Positions 18,732 to 27,013 of a stretch of DNA of 64,000 bases are shown here, piece after piece. The notes below the pieces were generated by a model. That model was not told the DNA's origin and did not search any database. It saw only the letters and a program-made list of their open reading frames with translations. The stretch is from Rhodospirillaceae bacterium (GTDB lineage: Bacteria > Pseudomonadota > Alphaproteobacteria > MPNO01 > UBA2964). Each line of letters starts with the position of its first letter. The first letter of the stretch is position 1. The stretch covers positions 36,706 to 100,705 of the forward strand of contig PAPV01000018.1 of assembly GCA_002709075.1 (NCBI GenBank). The letters are read 5' to 3'. A program made the translations under genes and the position numbers.

Positions 18732-19199
18732 TCACTCCCAAAGGATACCGATTGGAAATGGTAAATTTAGCAGATTTCCAAACACATACCAATTCAATGC
18801 GCCTACAACAGAAGCATAAAGTAATGCCCAATATAATTTCTCTTTCTCAAGCGTCATATAACCGAATATAAATATCGGTATTGTTAGGTAAAAACCAAGC
18901 AAATATAATCCACTTATAAGTAAAAAGATTGCGCCAAAAACAAGTATCGCTTTACGCAGGCCACTATCAGATTGTTCTTCGCTGCTTAACTCGATGTCGG
19001 CTCCAATATTACTAGGATTAGACTTTGCTTTTGACGGCAATACCCGAATAATTTCTATAATTAGTAATAAGGTGACAATAATTGCCACAACCGTCGGGTA
19101 GATACTTGCAGCAAGTGGCATATCTTGTGTCTGAATAAAAACAATACAAATCACACCAATTGTGATCAAATACATAAATATTTTAGCCAGAAACAACAT
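18732..19199 (-). CDS. tctB: Tripartite tricarboxylate transporter small membrane subunit
   Basis: A 155-aa protein with four hydrophobic helices and the usual TctB length. It overlaps the large subunit by 17 bases, the normal TctA-TctB arrangement. The middle of the protein carries a charged, poorly conserved cytoplasmic loop (residues about 55-80). Together with TctA it forms the Na+-coupled membrane part of the importer. Confidence 0.85.
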   Translation of the reverse strand: MLFLAKIFMYLITIGVICIVFIQTQDMPLAASIYPTVVAIIVTLLLIIEIIRVLPSKAKSNPSNIGADIELSSEEQSDSGLRKAILVFGAIFLLISGLYLLGFYLTIPIFIFGYMTLEKEKLYWALLYASVVGALNWYVFGNLLNLPFPIGILWE

Positions 19200-20679
19200 T
19201 TTTTTTTCCAGAAAAAAATTTTCGTGATATTAGTGGATAAATTAAAATAATTACCAAAATTAGAAAAATTGTTATTACACCAGGGCGTAACAAAAACTCT
19301 CCACCGAACAGCTGAATAGATGTCCAAAGATACCGTTCGGCAATAGGACCAAGCACTAAGCCAAGTAGAAATGGAGGCCGGGGCCAACCAGCAAACCTCA
19401 TGAAGTAACCTATCAACCCGAATACTGCCATTATGATAACATCTTCGAAGCGACTAGACGCCGCAAAACTTCCGATAACAGCCATGCTTAGAACAATTGG
19501 GATGAGTACCATTGGCCGAATAGTAGTCGCAAGTGCCAACTGACGCGTAAATGCAAGACAGAGAATGGATGTAATTACACTGCCAACAATCAATAACCAA
19601 ATCATTGAAAACGTTAAATGCAGATCGGTTGTAAGCATATTTTTTCCTGGTGAAATGCCTACTATAATAAGACCACCAAATATCAGGGCTAAGGTACTTG
19701 AACCAGGAATTCCGAATGCAAGGGTCGGTATAAGTGAGCCACCCTCCTTAGCGTTAGTTGCCGCATCAACTGCAATTACACCCCGTACATCACCCTTGCC
19801 AAAGGTTTCAGATGCCCCAGAACAAGTTTGTTTTGCACTGCCATATGCAAACCAATCTGCTACGGAAGAACCGAGACCTGGAATTATCCCTACCCATATC
19901 CCTATAAGACTGCTTCGGAAAATAAGCCACCAATGTATGAAAGCATCTTTTATCCCCTGCCTTCGACCTTTCGTAAGGTCACCAAGAGGAACGTCAGAAA
20001 TCCCAGTACCTTTAACTGCCATATAAATTAGTTCCGGAATTGCAAAGAGCCCGATTGTAACCGGAATAAGTTTTAAACCATCTACCAGATAAATCTGGTC
20101 AAACGTAAATCGGTAAATTCCGGTTGAGATATGTACCCCAACCAAAGAGACCAAAATACCAAGTCCACCCACAATTATTCCTTTAACAGGAGCCTTGCCA
20201 CTCAAAGTTCCGACCATAGCCACGCCAACCATAACAAGCATGAAAAATTCTGGGGGTCCAAGAATTAAAACCAATGGACGTAAAATCGGAATAGCCAGAA
20301 ATAACGCAATCGCCCCTATAATTCCGCCAATTGCCGATGATGTGAACGCAGCGGCTAAAGCTCGTGCTGCTTCACCCTTGCGCGCCATTGGATATCCGTC
20401 CATGATTGTTGCTTGAGATCCGCCTCCACCAGGAACACTAAATAATATTGAAGTGATAGAGTTGGCGGTATTACTTACTGCCCAAACGCTCATAATCAAA
20501 CAAATGGCTTCGAATTGATTTAACACAAATGCAACAGGCAACATTAATGCTATAGCTGTTTTACTGCCGATCCCTGGCATCGCTACCAGCGTTGAGCTCA
20601 CAATAATCCCTACAATCATGAGTAGGAATGCACGCCACTCAAGTATTCCTAAAAGGCCATCTATGGCGGCATCAAGCAT
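19183..20679 (-). CDS. tctA: Tripartite tricarboxylate transporter large permease
   Basis: A 498-aa polytopic permease with TctA signatures: GIGSKTAIALMLP, the long motif around SVPGGGGSQATIMDGYPMARKG written here in part, GIIPGLGSSVADWFAYG and GGSLIPTLAFGIPGSS. The length is standard (about 500). It starts 61 bases after the binding-protein gene and overlaps tctB. Substrates of this class include citrate, terephthalate and other organic acids. The aromatic-acid genes nearby suggest a benzoate- or phthalate-like acid. Confidence 0.92.
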   Translation of the reverse strand: MLDAAIDGLLGILEWRAFLLMIVGIIVSSTLVAMPGIGSKTAIALMLPVAFVLNQFEAICLIMSVWAVSNTANSITSILFSVPGGGGSQATIMDGYPMARKGEAARALAAAFTSSAIGGIIGAIALFLAIPILRPLVLILGPPEFFMLVMVGVAMVGTLSGKAPVKGIIVGGLGILVSLVGVHISTGIYRFTFDQIYLVDGLKLIPVTIGLFAIPELIYMAVKGTGISDVPLGDLTKGRRQGIKDAFIHWWLIFRSSLIGIWVGIIPGLGSSVADWFAYGSAKQTCSGASETFGKGDVRGVIAVDAATNAKEGGSLIPTLAFGIPGSSTLALIFGGLIIVGISPGKNMLTTDLHLTFSMIWLLIVGSVITSILCLAFTRQLALATTIRPMVLIPIVLSMAVIGSFAASSRFEDVIIMAVFGLIGYFMRFAGWPRPPFLLGLVLGPIAERYLWTSIQLFGGEFLLRPGVITIFLILVIILIYPLISRKFFSGKKNVVSG

Positions 20680-20740
20680 AAGCTTTACCCCGAAATTTTA
20701 AATAGGAGTAAGCAGGGTTTTACCCACCTGCTCCAACTAC

Positions 20741-21982
20741 TTATTTGCAATCGACTTTAACAGCTTCTTTTTTTCCTTTTTGATACATTACTTTACAATT
20801 CATACCCACTTTTAGCGCTTTTCGTTTTACTTTTTTGCCGGCGACATAAACCTTGGTGCGCTTCCCAGAAATTTTGAATTTTTTTCCACCGACGACGATA
20901 CTTTTACCTTTTTTCTTAACATCAGAGATTTTACCAGCAACACTTGGGAGTTTTGTGTAATCGAGTTTCGGTTTTTTCTGAGACTCTTTATAAAGAGCTA
21001 TCACCGCGTCAGAAGCATCGAGGACTTCGCGATTAACTTTTTCGACCGTTTGCGCTGACGTCCAAGTAACATTTCTCTTTGATTTTTTTGCTTCCAAACG
21101 CGCTGCGGGATCTTCAATTGCAGATTTAAATGCCGCCCTGAGAACTGCAAGCCTGTCAGCAGGCACATTAGGAGTTGTATAAAATGGTCTGCCTGCTGCG
21201 AGAGGAGCTGCCATTAATGCAGCAAATTGCCGCCCTTTAGCAGAAAGCTGTTCTGATATATGAGGCACCCCTGCTAGTTCGCTACGCTTCGCGCCCGAAT
21301 ACAGTATTGGAACAAGGCCCAACTCCTCTATGGCCTTAGCCGTACTTTCATAGGAGTTAGCGGTTGCATGAACATTACCTCTTTCTATAGCCAGAAATCG
21401 GGATGCGCCTCCGATAAAACCAGATATAATCTTTACATTGAAGCCATCCTGTTTCAACAAAGCAGCATAGGTGTAAGACCCAGCTCCGGGACCTGAAGCT
21501 CCGAACAAAACCTGTTTTTTACTATTTCTTAATTGCTTATAGGTCTTTACCGGATGGTTTTTTGCAAGTGTTACAATAAACGTTGATGATGCTGCACTAC
21601 CAAGTGGATTTAACTTCAGCAAATCAAATTTAACGCCAACATCCTTTGACCTTTGTGAAATCGGAGCTTCTCGCGATAATATAGCAAGTTCCGTTCCGTC
21701 TTGTTTAGCTCGTAACATCATATAATTAGCAGCTACGATACCACCAGCTCCGGGCATATTTACAACTATCATCTTAGGATTGCCAGGTATGTGTTTCGCC
21801 ATGTGCCGCGCGATTAAGCGCGCATAGAAATCATAACCTCCGCCAGGAGCAGAGCGAACAATCATTTTAACTTTTTTTCCTTTATAAAATTTTTCGACCG
21901 ACGCCGCTTCCGTCGAGATGTTCATCGCTGACACCACTGTCAAACAAATAGAAAGAAAGCCTAATCCAATCTTACGAGTCAT
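20741..21982 (-). CDS. tctC: TctC/Bug-family binding protein with extra basic C-terminal domain
   Basis: A periplasmic receptor of 413 aa. The first 330 residues are a normal Bug/TctC protein (KMIVRSAPGGGYDFYARL, VVNMPGAGGIVAANY). The last 75 residues form an unusual Lys/Val/Gly-rich beta-looking extension starting near SVAGKISDVKKKGKSIVV and ending in VKVDCK, with two cysteines. Usual family members end near residue 320-330. The ATG at 21982 is preceded by GGGGGGAATT. It heads the tctC-A-B-cupin operon. The extension resembles small OB-like or DUF5666-type modules, but I cannot assign it. Confidence 0.88.
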   Translation of the reverse strand: MTRKIGLGFLSICLTVVSAMNISTEAASVEKFYKGKKVKMIVRSAPGGGYDFYARLIARHMAKHIPGNPKMIVVNMPGAGGIVAANYMMLRAKQDGTELAILSREAPISQRSKDVGVKFDLLKLNPLGSAASSTFIVTLAKNHPVKTYKQLRNSKKQVLFGASGPGAGSYTYAALLKQDGFNVKIISGFIGGASRFLAIERGNVHATANSYESTAKAIEELGLVPILYSGAKRSELAGVPHISEQLSAKGRQFAALMAAPLAAGRPFYTTPNVPADRLAVLRAAFKSAIEDPAARLEAKKSKRNVTWTSAQTVEKVNREVLDASDAVIALYKESQKKPKLDYTKLPSVAGKISDVKKKGKSIVVGGKKFKISGKRTKVYVAGKKVKRKALKVGMNCKVMYQKGKKEAVKVDCK

Positions 21983-22193
21983 AATTCCCCCCAATCAAGT
22001 CAATGTAATACCCTATATTTAAACCGCTTTCACTGCAATAACACGTTATTTAGTGTATTACATGTACTTAATACATTGCATAAAAAAATCATTACAGTAT
22101 TTTATGATTTCGCAAACGGTAAAGACCTCTGGGGAAATTTGCAGTGTTTGCAGTGAGCGCTAGAATAAAAAATGTTGGAAATTAGTTTTATGC

Positions 22194-22316
22194 CTATTTA
22201 GCAAAAACACGTGTATTCTCAAAGTTATCGTTTGGTTCATGTGTAACTACTAAAGCTGTCCCAACTACTGCAATAACAGCAACAATCGCAATAAAATAAA
22301 AAATCTGTTTATCCAT
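22194..22316 (-). CDS. Small single-pass membrane protein, 40 aa
   Basis: A short ORF with an ATG at 22316 and GGTAGGG nine bases upstream. It encodes four polar residues, one long hydrophobic segment (FYFIAIVAVIAVVGTALVV) and a short acidic C-terminal tail ending VFAK. Good ribosome-binding site and membrane-segment quality support it. It lies in the spacer upstream of tctC on the same strand. Function unknown. Confidence 0.5.
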   Translation of the reverse strand: MDKQIFYFIAIVAVIAVVGTALVVTHEPNDNFENTRVFAK

Positions 22317-22562
22317 TTTTCATACCCTACCAATCTTAAAAAAAACTCATATCACCGCAAGATGTGCAAGCTCAAAAATTTTATTTTTTTATACTATAGA
22401 ATTTTGCAACTTAACTCATGACTATGCTTGTAAAAATTGTTAAAGCCACAACCTCTGGATCCCATTTTTGTAGCGGATGTGAAACAAAAATACTCTAACC
22501 TTTCTCTATTCACCAATTTTACAAGATACTCAAAGAAAAAAAATATCTTTTAAAAATTAACT

Positions 22563-22597
22563 AAAAAAAGGGCAGCCACAACTGGCCACCCTTTCCA
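22563..22597 (-). terminator. Rho-independent terminator
   Basis: On the minus strand, AAAGGGTGGCC and GGCTGCCCTTT form an imperfect stem followed directly by a T-run (plus-strand A-run 22563-22569). It lies just downstream of the stop of the repeat-containing secreted protein and should end its transcript. Confidence 0.7.
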
Positions 22598-22614
22598 AAG
22601 ACTAACCGTTTCAC

Positions 22615-23337
22615 TTATCTACATAGTAATTGAGCCACCCTTTTGCCGTTACGGTTTTTTCTGAGCATACAAACTGTATCATTTTTAATATACCTACCAA
22701 GATTGGATTGTGAAGGAGAACTTCCAACACGTACCGGCACGAGCCGCCCACGAACACAAACCACACTTTGTTTGTTGCTGAAGCCAACACGCATCCGAGG
22801 TGATCCACCCTTTTTCTCGTAACTGATTGAATTTGCCTCTGACAAAACCCGTTGCACAGCCATTACGGGACCTTTTCTTGGTTTACACTTCCTGGATAGA
22901 TTAGCTGGTTTACCACGCGGCGGCATTCCTCGTTCCCCACGCGGCGGCATTCCTCGCTCCCCACGCGGAGGCATCCTTCGCTCACCTCGCGGAGGCATTC
23001 CTCGCTCCCCACGCGGAGGCATATCAGCCTTAAAGCCTTTTTTAGCGCAAAAACGTTTTGCTTTTTTTAACATATTAAGCATTTTGCGTTCTTTTGGATC
23101 TTTCCACGCCCGATCTGTCTTTGGTGGAACAACAGCTGACATTGCCAATTTACAACACCCAGTTTTAACAAACTGTTTCTTCTTCCCTGCCTTCCAAGTT
23201 TTTATGCAACGCTGTTCTTGCTGGGACATTTTTGGCCCACCTTTTCCTCCGTGGGCACCAGCAACTGCGGTTCCTGCAATTCCTGTCAAGCTGACCACCA
23301 AAATGCCCGCTAAAGCTATTTTATAAAAATATTTCAT
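22615..23337 (-). CDS. Secreted protein with MPPRGERG octapeptide repeats
   Basis: A 240-aa unrecognised protein. It has a clear signal peptide (ALAGILVVSLTGIAGTAVAGA), a Cys-containing domain (residues 37-100), five tandem copies of the octapeptide MPPRGERG (about 106-142), and a basic C-terminal domain with cysteines ending AQLLCR. The charge is strongly positive. The arrangement suggests a periplasmic or surface protein with a flexible Pro/Arg linker between two disulfide-containing parts. No function can be assigned. It is followed by a terminator. Confidence 0.7.
   Translation of the reverse strand: MKYFYKIALAGILVVSLTGIAGTAVAGAHGGKGGPKMSQQEQRCIKTWKAGKKKQFVKTGCCKLAMSAVVPPKTDRAWKDPKERKMLNMLKKAKRFCAKKGFKADMPPRGERGMPPRGERRMPPRGERGMPPRGERGMPPRGKPANLSRKCKPRKGPVMAVQRVLSEANSISYEKKGGSPRMRVGFSNKQSVVCVRGRLVPVRVGSSPSQSNLGRYIKNDTVCMLRKNRNGKRVAQLLCR
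22912..23022 (-). repeat. 24-bp coding tandem repeat (about 4.6 units)
   Basis: Five nearly identical 24-base units encode MPPRGERG, with one RRM-bordered variant and a truncated last unit. The unit length is a multiple of three. Synonymous differences between units (TCCCC versus ACCTC patterns) show that some copies are older than others. Confidence 0.85.
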
Positions 23338-23412
23338 GATGTGTTATACCTCCTATTTTGTTTCGTCCAAATCAAAGGGATGCGAAGGGCATTTCCCTCA
23401 GCCGTAACATGA

Positions 23413-24039
23413 TCACTCCCCAGCAAAGCAATCTACATAATTATTTTTAACACACTCCAAGGCCTGAGTTTGTATGTCTGATACAGTATCACTGCCCTCA
23501 TTCTCCAGCAACTCTGCCAGCAAAAACTCACGGTTCTTCAACCCTGCAATCGAGCCGTTAGCAGCTGCTATAGAGTACCAACCATAAGCAGTTGCAGTGC
23601 TTTGATTAGTCCCAAAACCCTTTTGATATAAAAATCCAAGATTATTTTGTGCCGGTGCAAAACCATCTTTAGAAGATTTGGAATACCAATTAAACGCTTT
23701 TGTGTAATTTTGTGGAATCCCCCTACCCTCATAAAACAATACACCGAGATTGTATGCGGCTTCGGCATTCCCCAGCTCTGCAGATTTTTTATAAAATGAA
23801 AAAGCTTTTTTATAATTCACTTTATAGGTAGAGTTGCCGTTAAATATATTTCCAAGAATTAAAAGTACCTCAGAACTTTTATTATCATTTAGTTTTTCTA
23901 GAATTTCCAGAGCTTCTTTGAAATGCCCAATACTGATTAAGTTTTTCGCTTCAGTTATTCGTGATTTGGAACATGCAAAAGAGGGAGTCAAACTGAAAAG
24001 AATTAATAGCAACGAAATTATCTTAATTTTTTGTTCCAC
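23413..24039 (-). CDS. Sel1-like (SLR) repeat periplasmic protein
   Basis: A protein of about 208 aa with TPR-like Sel1 repeats. Units are seen as KAFSFYKKSAELGNAEAAYN, KAFNWYSKSSKDGFAPAQNN and ATAYGWYSIAAANGSIAGLK. The GTG at 24039 gives a clean signal peptide (KIISLLLILFSLTPSFA) and is preferred. A longer TTG frame from 24114 would place the signal peptide internally. Sel1 proteins are protein-protein scaffolds; the partner is unknown. Confidence 0.7.
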   Translation of the reverse strand: MEQKIKIISLLLILFSLTPSFACSKSRITEAKNLISIGHFKEALEILEKLNDNKSSEVLLILGNIFNGNSTYKVNYKKAFSFYKKSAELGNAEAAYNLGVLFYEGRGIPQNYTKAFNWYSKSSKDGFAPAQNNLGFLYQKGFGTNQSTATAYGWYSIAAANGSIAGLKNREFLLAELLENEGSDTVSDIQTQALECVKNNYVDCFAGE

Positions 24040-24159
24040 AAGCTTTTTGTTCCGATTTGATTCAATTCTAATTGTGTAATGTTCTTCTTTGGTAGTCAAA
24101 TACACTTGATTCAAATTAAAAAAGAAATTTTTTTATTCCAATACGCCTGTCTTCTCACT

Positions 24160-25305
24160 CTAATATTCTGTAAAAAATAACCTTTCCAACAACCAAAAAC
24201 CTCCAAAGATGCCAATCCCTAGTGACGCAGGTACAGCAATCCGTCGCCTAAACCAATGTTTTCTTCCAAACTGTACGCCAAGCAAAACGTAAGCAATGAT
24301 AACAACTATTATTTGTCCAAGTTCTACTCCAACACTAAACCCTGCTAGTGAAATTAGCAGATTTTCTTGTTCATCCTCAAAATCTCGAAGTACACCCGCA
24401 AACCCAAGACCATGCATAAGACCAAAAAATATTATTATCCACGGCCGCAATTTAGTAAGTTTTGCTGTAAAAAGATTTTCAACCGCGACAAAGATAATAC
24501 TTGCGGCAATAAGGGATTCGACTATTACGGATGAGATCTGGAATTGAGGCCAAATGGTACTCGCTGCGAGCGTAACTGTGTGTGCAATAGTGAAAAAAGT
24601 AATTTGCGTTACTAAAATACGAGTTCTTAAGCTTAAAAAAAACAATGCTAGAACAAAAAGGATGTGGTCGAGTCCCCTTGGAATAATGTGTACAAAGCCT
24701 AGGTATACATAATCAATAAAAGTATCAATTCCGGATGCCGTTGGTCTCTCACTAAGCAAAATTTTATCGCTTTTATTTCCGCTTTTGACCCAAACAGCTC
24801 TCATTGGAGAAATATTATCGAGTTTTATCCTTACGATACTGTCACCAAAATTTGGGTTATACTCCCACCTAAAAAATGATGGTTTAGGAGGTTTCTTCCC
24901 GGTTAAATGAATTTCGGTTAATCTTGAAAGATTTAGATTTTTTTCTTCCCTAACAATAATTTTATTAACAGTTGTTTTTATTTGTTTGCCATCAAAGATA
25001 AACTTTGTGCCGCCTAGCCATTCTGGAAGAATCTCATGAATTTCTTTTTTTAGTTGTTTTGCAGACAATTTTCTATAGGTTTGATATGCTTTTATCTCAT
25101 CGGAGTGGTTGGGTACTTTTTTGGTATTAGACCGAATACCGGATATCAATGCTTCAAAATTTAGACTTGCGCTGATTAAGAAAAAATTTTTATTTGTCAG
25201 ATCGACGTTAATTATCGCGGGACGAACTTGGTGCGCGTAAGCCTCAGACATAAATGTCAATAACAGTGTAAAAAGGAGAAGCTTACTTAAATGAAAAAAC
25301 TTCAT
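24160..25305 (-). CDS. HupE/UreJ_2-family membrane protein (putative Ni/Co permease-related)
   Basis: A 381-aa protein with a signal peptide, a periplasmic N-terminal region of about 180 residues, and a C-terminal membrane part with six or more helices. The HupE-type histidines are seen in RGLDHILFVLALFF, FTIAHTVTLAA and FGLMHGLGFAGVL. HupE/UreJ relatives transport Ni or Co. The start codon overlaps, on opposite strands, the start of a DUF4198 gene, and DUF4198 proteins are often found with metal importers. Nickel is attractive because a NiSOD lies 11 kb away, but metal identity is inferred. Confidence 0.8.
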   Translation of the reverse strand: MKFFHLSKLLLFTLLLTFMSEAYAHQVRPAIINVDLTNKNFFLISASLNFEALISGIRSNTKKVPNHSDEIKAYQTYRKLSAKQLKKEIHEILPEWLGGTKFIFDGKQIKTTVNKIIVREEKNLNLSRLTEIHLTGKKPPKPSFFRWEYNPNFGDSIVRIKLDNISPMRAVWVKSGNKSDKILLSERPTASGIDTFIDYVYLGFVHIIPRGLDHILFVLALFFLSLRTRILVTQITFFTIAHTVTLAASTIWPQFQISSVIVESLIAASIIFVAVENLFTAKLTKLRPWIIIFFGLMHGLGFAGVLRDFEDEQENLLISLAGFSVGVELGQIIVVIIAYVLLGVQFGRKHWFRRRIAVPASLGIGIFGGFWLLERLFFTEY

Positions 25306-26124
25306 TTGAAATATAAAGCCGCCATGAGAGTATCTTTACAGTTCTTTTTCATACTGATTTTTATACTACTGAAAAGTAATAGTACCAATGCCCACGAATT
25401 CTGGATGGAACCAGATAAATATTTTGCAAATCAATCAGATACTATTGAGATAAGCAATCGTATCGGACAAAATTTTATAGGTGATACATGGCCCTATATA
25501 TCGAACAGCTTTTTTAGTTTTGAATATGTATTAAATAAAACATCAGTCCGGATTGTTGGCCTTGAAGGTGATGATCCCGCGGCAAAACTTAAGATTAATT
25601 CTGCTGGGTTAGTAATAGTTACGCAGCATACAAAAGGAGACGAAGTAACATTTGAAAAATGGAAAAAATTCAAAGAATACCTAAAAAATGAGGGACTAGC
25701 CGACAAAATAGATGAGCATTTAAGACAGAATTTGCCAAAACAAAATATTAAAGAGAAATATTATAGATGCGCAAAACTTTTACTGAATATACAGTCGTCT
25801 TCAGAAGATTTTGATCATTTCACTGGAATGCCCCTAGAAATCGTCACCGCAAAAAATCCATACCATTTGGAACCGAACGAACAGCTCCAAGTTCAAGTTC
25901 TCTATTATGGAGAACCTTTACCTAACGCCCAAATAATCAAAATTAGCAAGAACTCTGGCACACGCTTGTTTGGTCCAAGAACTAATGCGGATGGAAAGGC
26001 TTTGTTAACTCTTACAGAGAGTGGGCCCATTCTTCTCAGTGTTGTTCACCTGACGGCTGCACCCAAACGTTCAAATGTACATTGGATCAGTCACTGGGCT
26101 TCTTTGACGTTTTCGAAAATATAA
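25291..26124 (+). CDS. DUF4198 periplasmic protein (metal-uptake associated)
   Basis: A 277-aa exported protein. The mature part begins HEFWMEPDKYFA, the histidine-led start typical of DUF4198/NikK-like proteins. The C-terminal half is a carboxypeptidase-regulatory-like beta domain (PNAQIIKISKNSGTRLFGPR, then TNADGKALLTL). AGGAG lies 12 bases before the ATG at 25291; the ATG at 25324 is the alternative. Its start overlaps that of the divergent HupE-like gene by 15 bases. It probably binds or delivers Ni or Co in the periplasm. Confidence 0.78.
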   Translation: MKKLHLKYKAAMRVSLQFFFILIFILLKSNSTNAHEFWMEPDKYFANQSDTIEISNRIGQNFIGDTWPYISNSFFSFEYVLNKTSVRIVGLEGDDPAAKLKINSAGLVIVTQHTKGDEVTFEKWKKFKEYLKNEGLADKIDEHLRQNLPKQNIKEKYYRCAKLLLNIQSSSEDFDHFTGMPLEIVTAKNPYHLEPNEQLQVQVLYYGEPLPNAQIIKISKNSGTRLFGPRTNADGKALLTLTESGPILLSVVHLTAAPKRSNVHWISHWASLTFSKI

Positions 26125-26188
26125 TTTCTTCAAAAGTTATCTTCTTCTTACTCATTTTCTGTTTAAAATTAACTAAGGATGACAACAT

Positions 26189-27013
26189 TTATTTGCTCTT
26201 ATCGCAGACGGAAACGGTTCCATCGGGTTTCCTAGAATTACAAAAATTAGTGTTTTGTTGCAACGTGCTCGCTAGAGTAGCATCTGTAAAGTCAGCACCC
26301 GAAAAATCTGCGCCTTTCAAATTTGCCCCTAAAAGCGAAGTACTCACAAATTTACTCATTCTACCACGTACTGACAACAATCGAGCATAGTCCATCTGTG
26401 CTTTATTGAATGTTGCACCTTCAATATTTGCTCCTGAAAAATTAGCCATTCGCAGATCTGCTTTTGAGAAATTTGCTCCTCTGAGATCAGCTCCCGAAAA
26501 ATTAGCCCTATTGCAGAAACAGTTTTCAAAAACCACATTGCGCATGTCGGCGTTACTAAAATTTGTTCGGTCCGAGAAAGACGATATAAGTTTTGCGTTA
26601 ATAAATTTGGCACCACTAAAATCAGCGTCTGTTAGCTCTGCAGCCTCCAAATACGCTCCAGAGAAATTTGTGAATTTTCCGACTGCCTTTCGAACTGTTG
26701 CACCAAATAGGTTGCTTTTTGTAAGATCAGCATTTGTTAGTATCACGTTAGATAAATCGCTTCTTACAAATTTAGAAAAAATTAAATTCGCACTGCCAAA
26801 ATTCGTCGATGTGACATCAGCTCTAGTAAAATCAGCGCCGTACAAATACGACCCTTTAAGGTTCGAATTTGCTAGGTTTTTTGAGTGATAGATTTCATAG
26901 CGCAAATCACAAAGCTCACAAATTATAGATTTGGCGGACACGCCAGAGAGAAAAGTGCCAGTGAACCAAATGATAGATGCAACACTTGTATATAAATATT
27001 TCATGATTTTCAA
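26189..27013 (-). CDS. Secreted pentapeptide-repeat protein (last gene of six-gene operon)
   Basis: A 274-aa protein with an N-terminal hydrophobic signal and then about 35 repeats of the A(D/N)LxX type, for example ADFTRADVTSTNFGSANL and ANFSGADLRGANFSKADL. These should fold as a right-handed quadrilateral beta-helix. Two Cys pairs flank the helix (ICELC, NFCNS..SVCDK). A TTG at 27013 overlaps the secretin stop (TTGA); an ATG at 27004 is the alternative. Export of a pentapeptide-repeat protein beside a secretin suggests a periplasmic or surface role. No enzymatic motif is present. Confidence 0.8.
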   Translation of the reverse strand: MKIMKYLYTSVASIIWFTGTFLSGVSAKSIICELCDLRYEIYHSKNLANSNLKGSYLYGADFTRADVTSTNFGSANLIFSKFVRSDLSNVILTNADLTKSNLFGATVRKAVGKFTNFSGAYLEAAELTDADFSGAKFINAKLISSFSDRTNFSNADMRNVVFENCFCNRANFSGADLRGANFSKADLRMANFSGANIEGATFNKAQMDYARLLSVRGRMSKFVSTSLLGANLKGADFSGADFTDATLASTLQQNTNFCNSRKPDGTVSVCDKSK

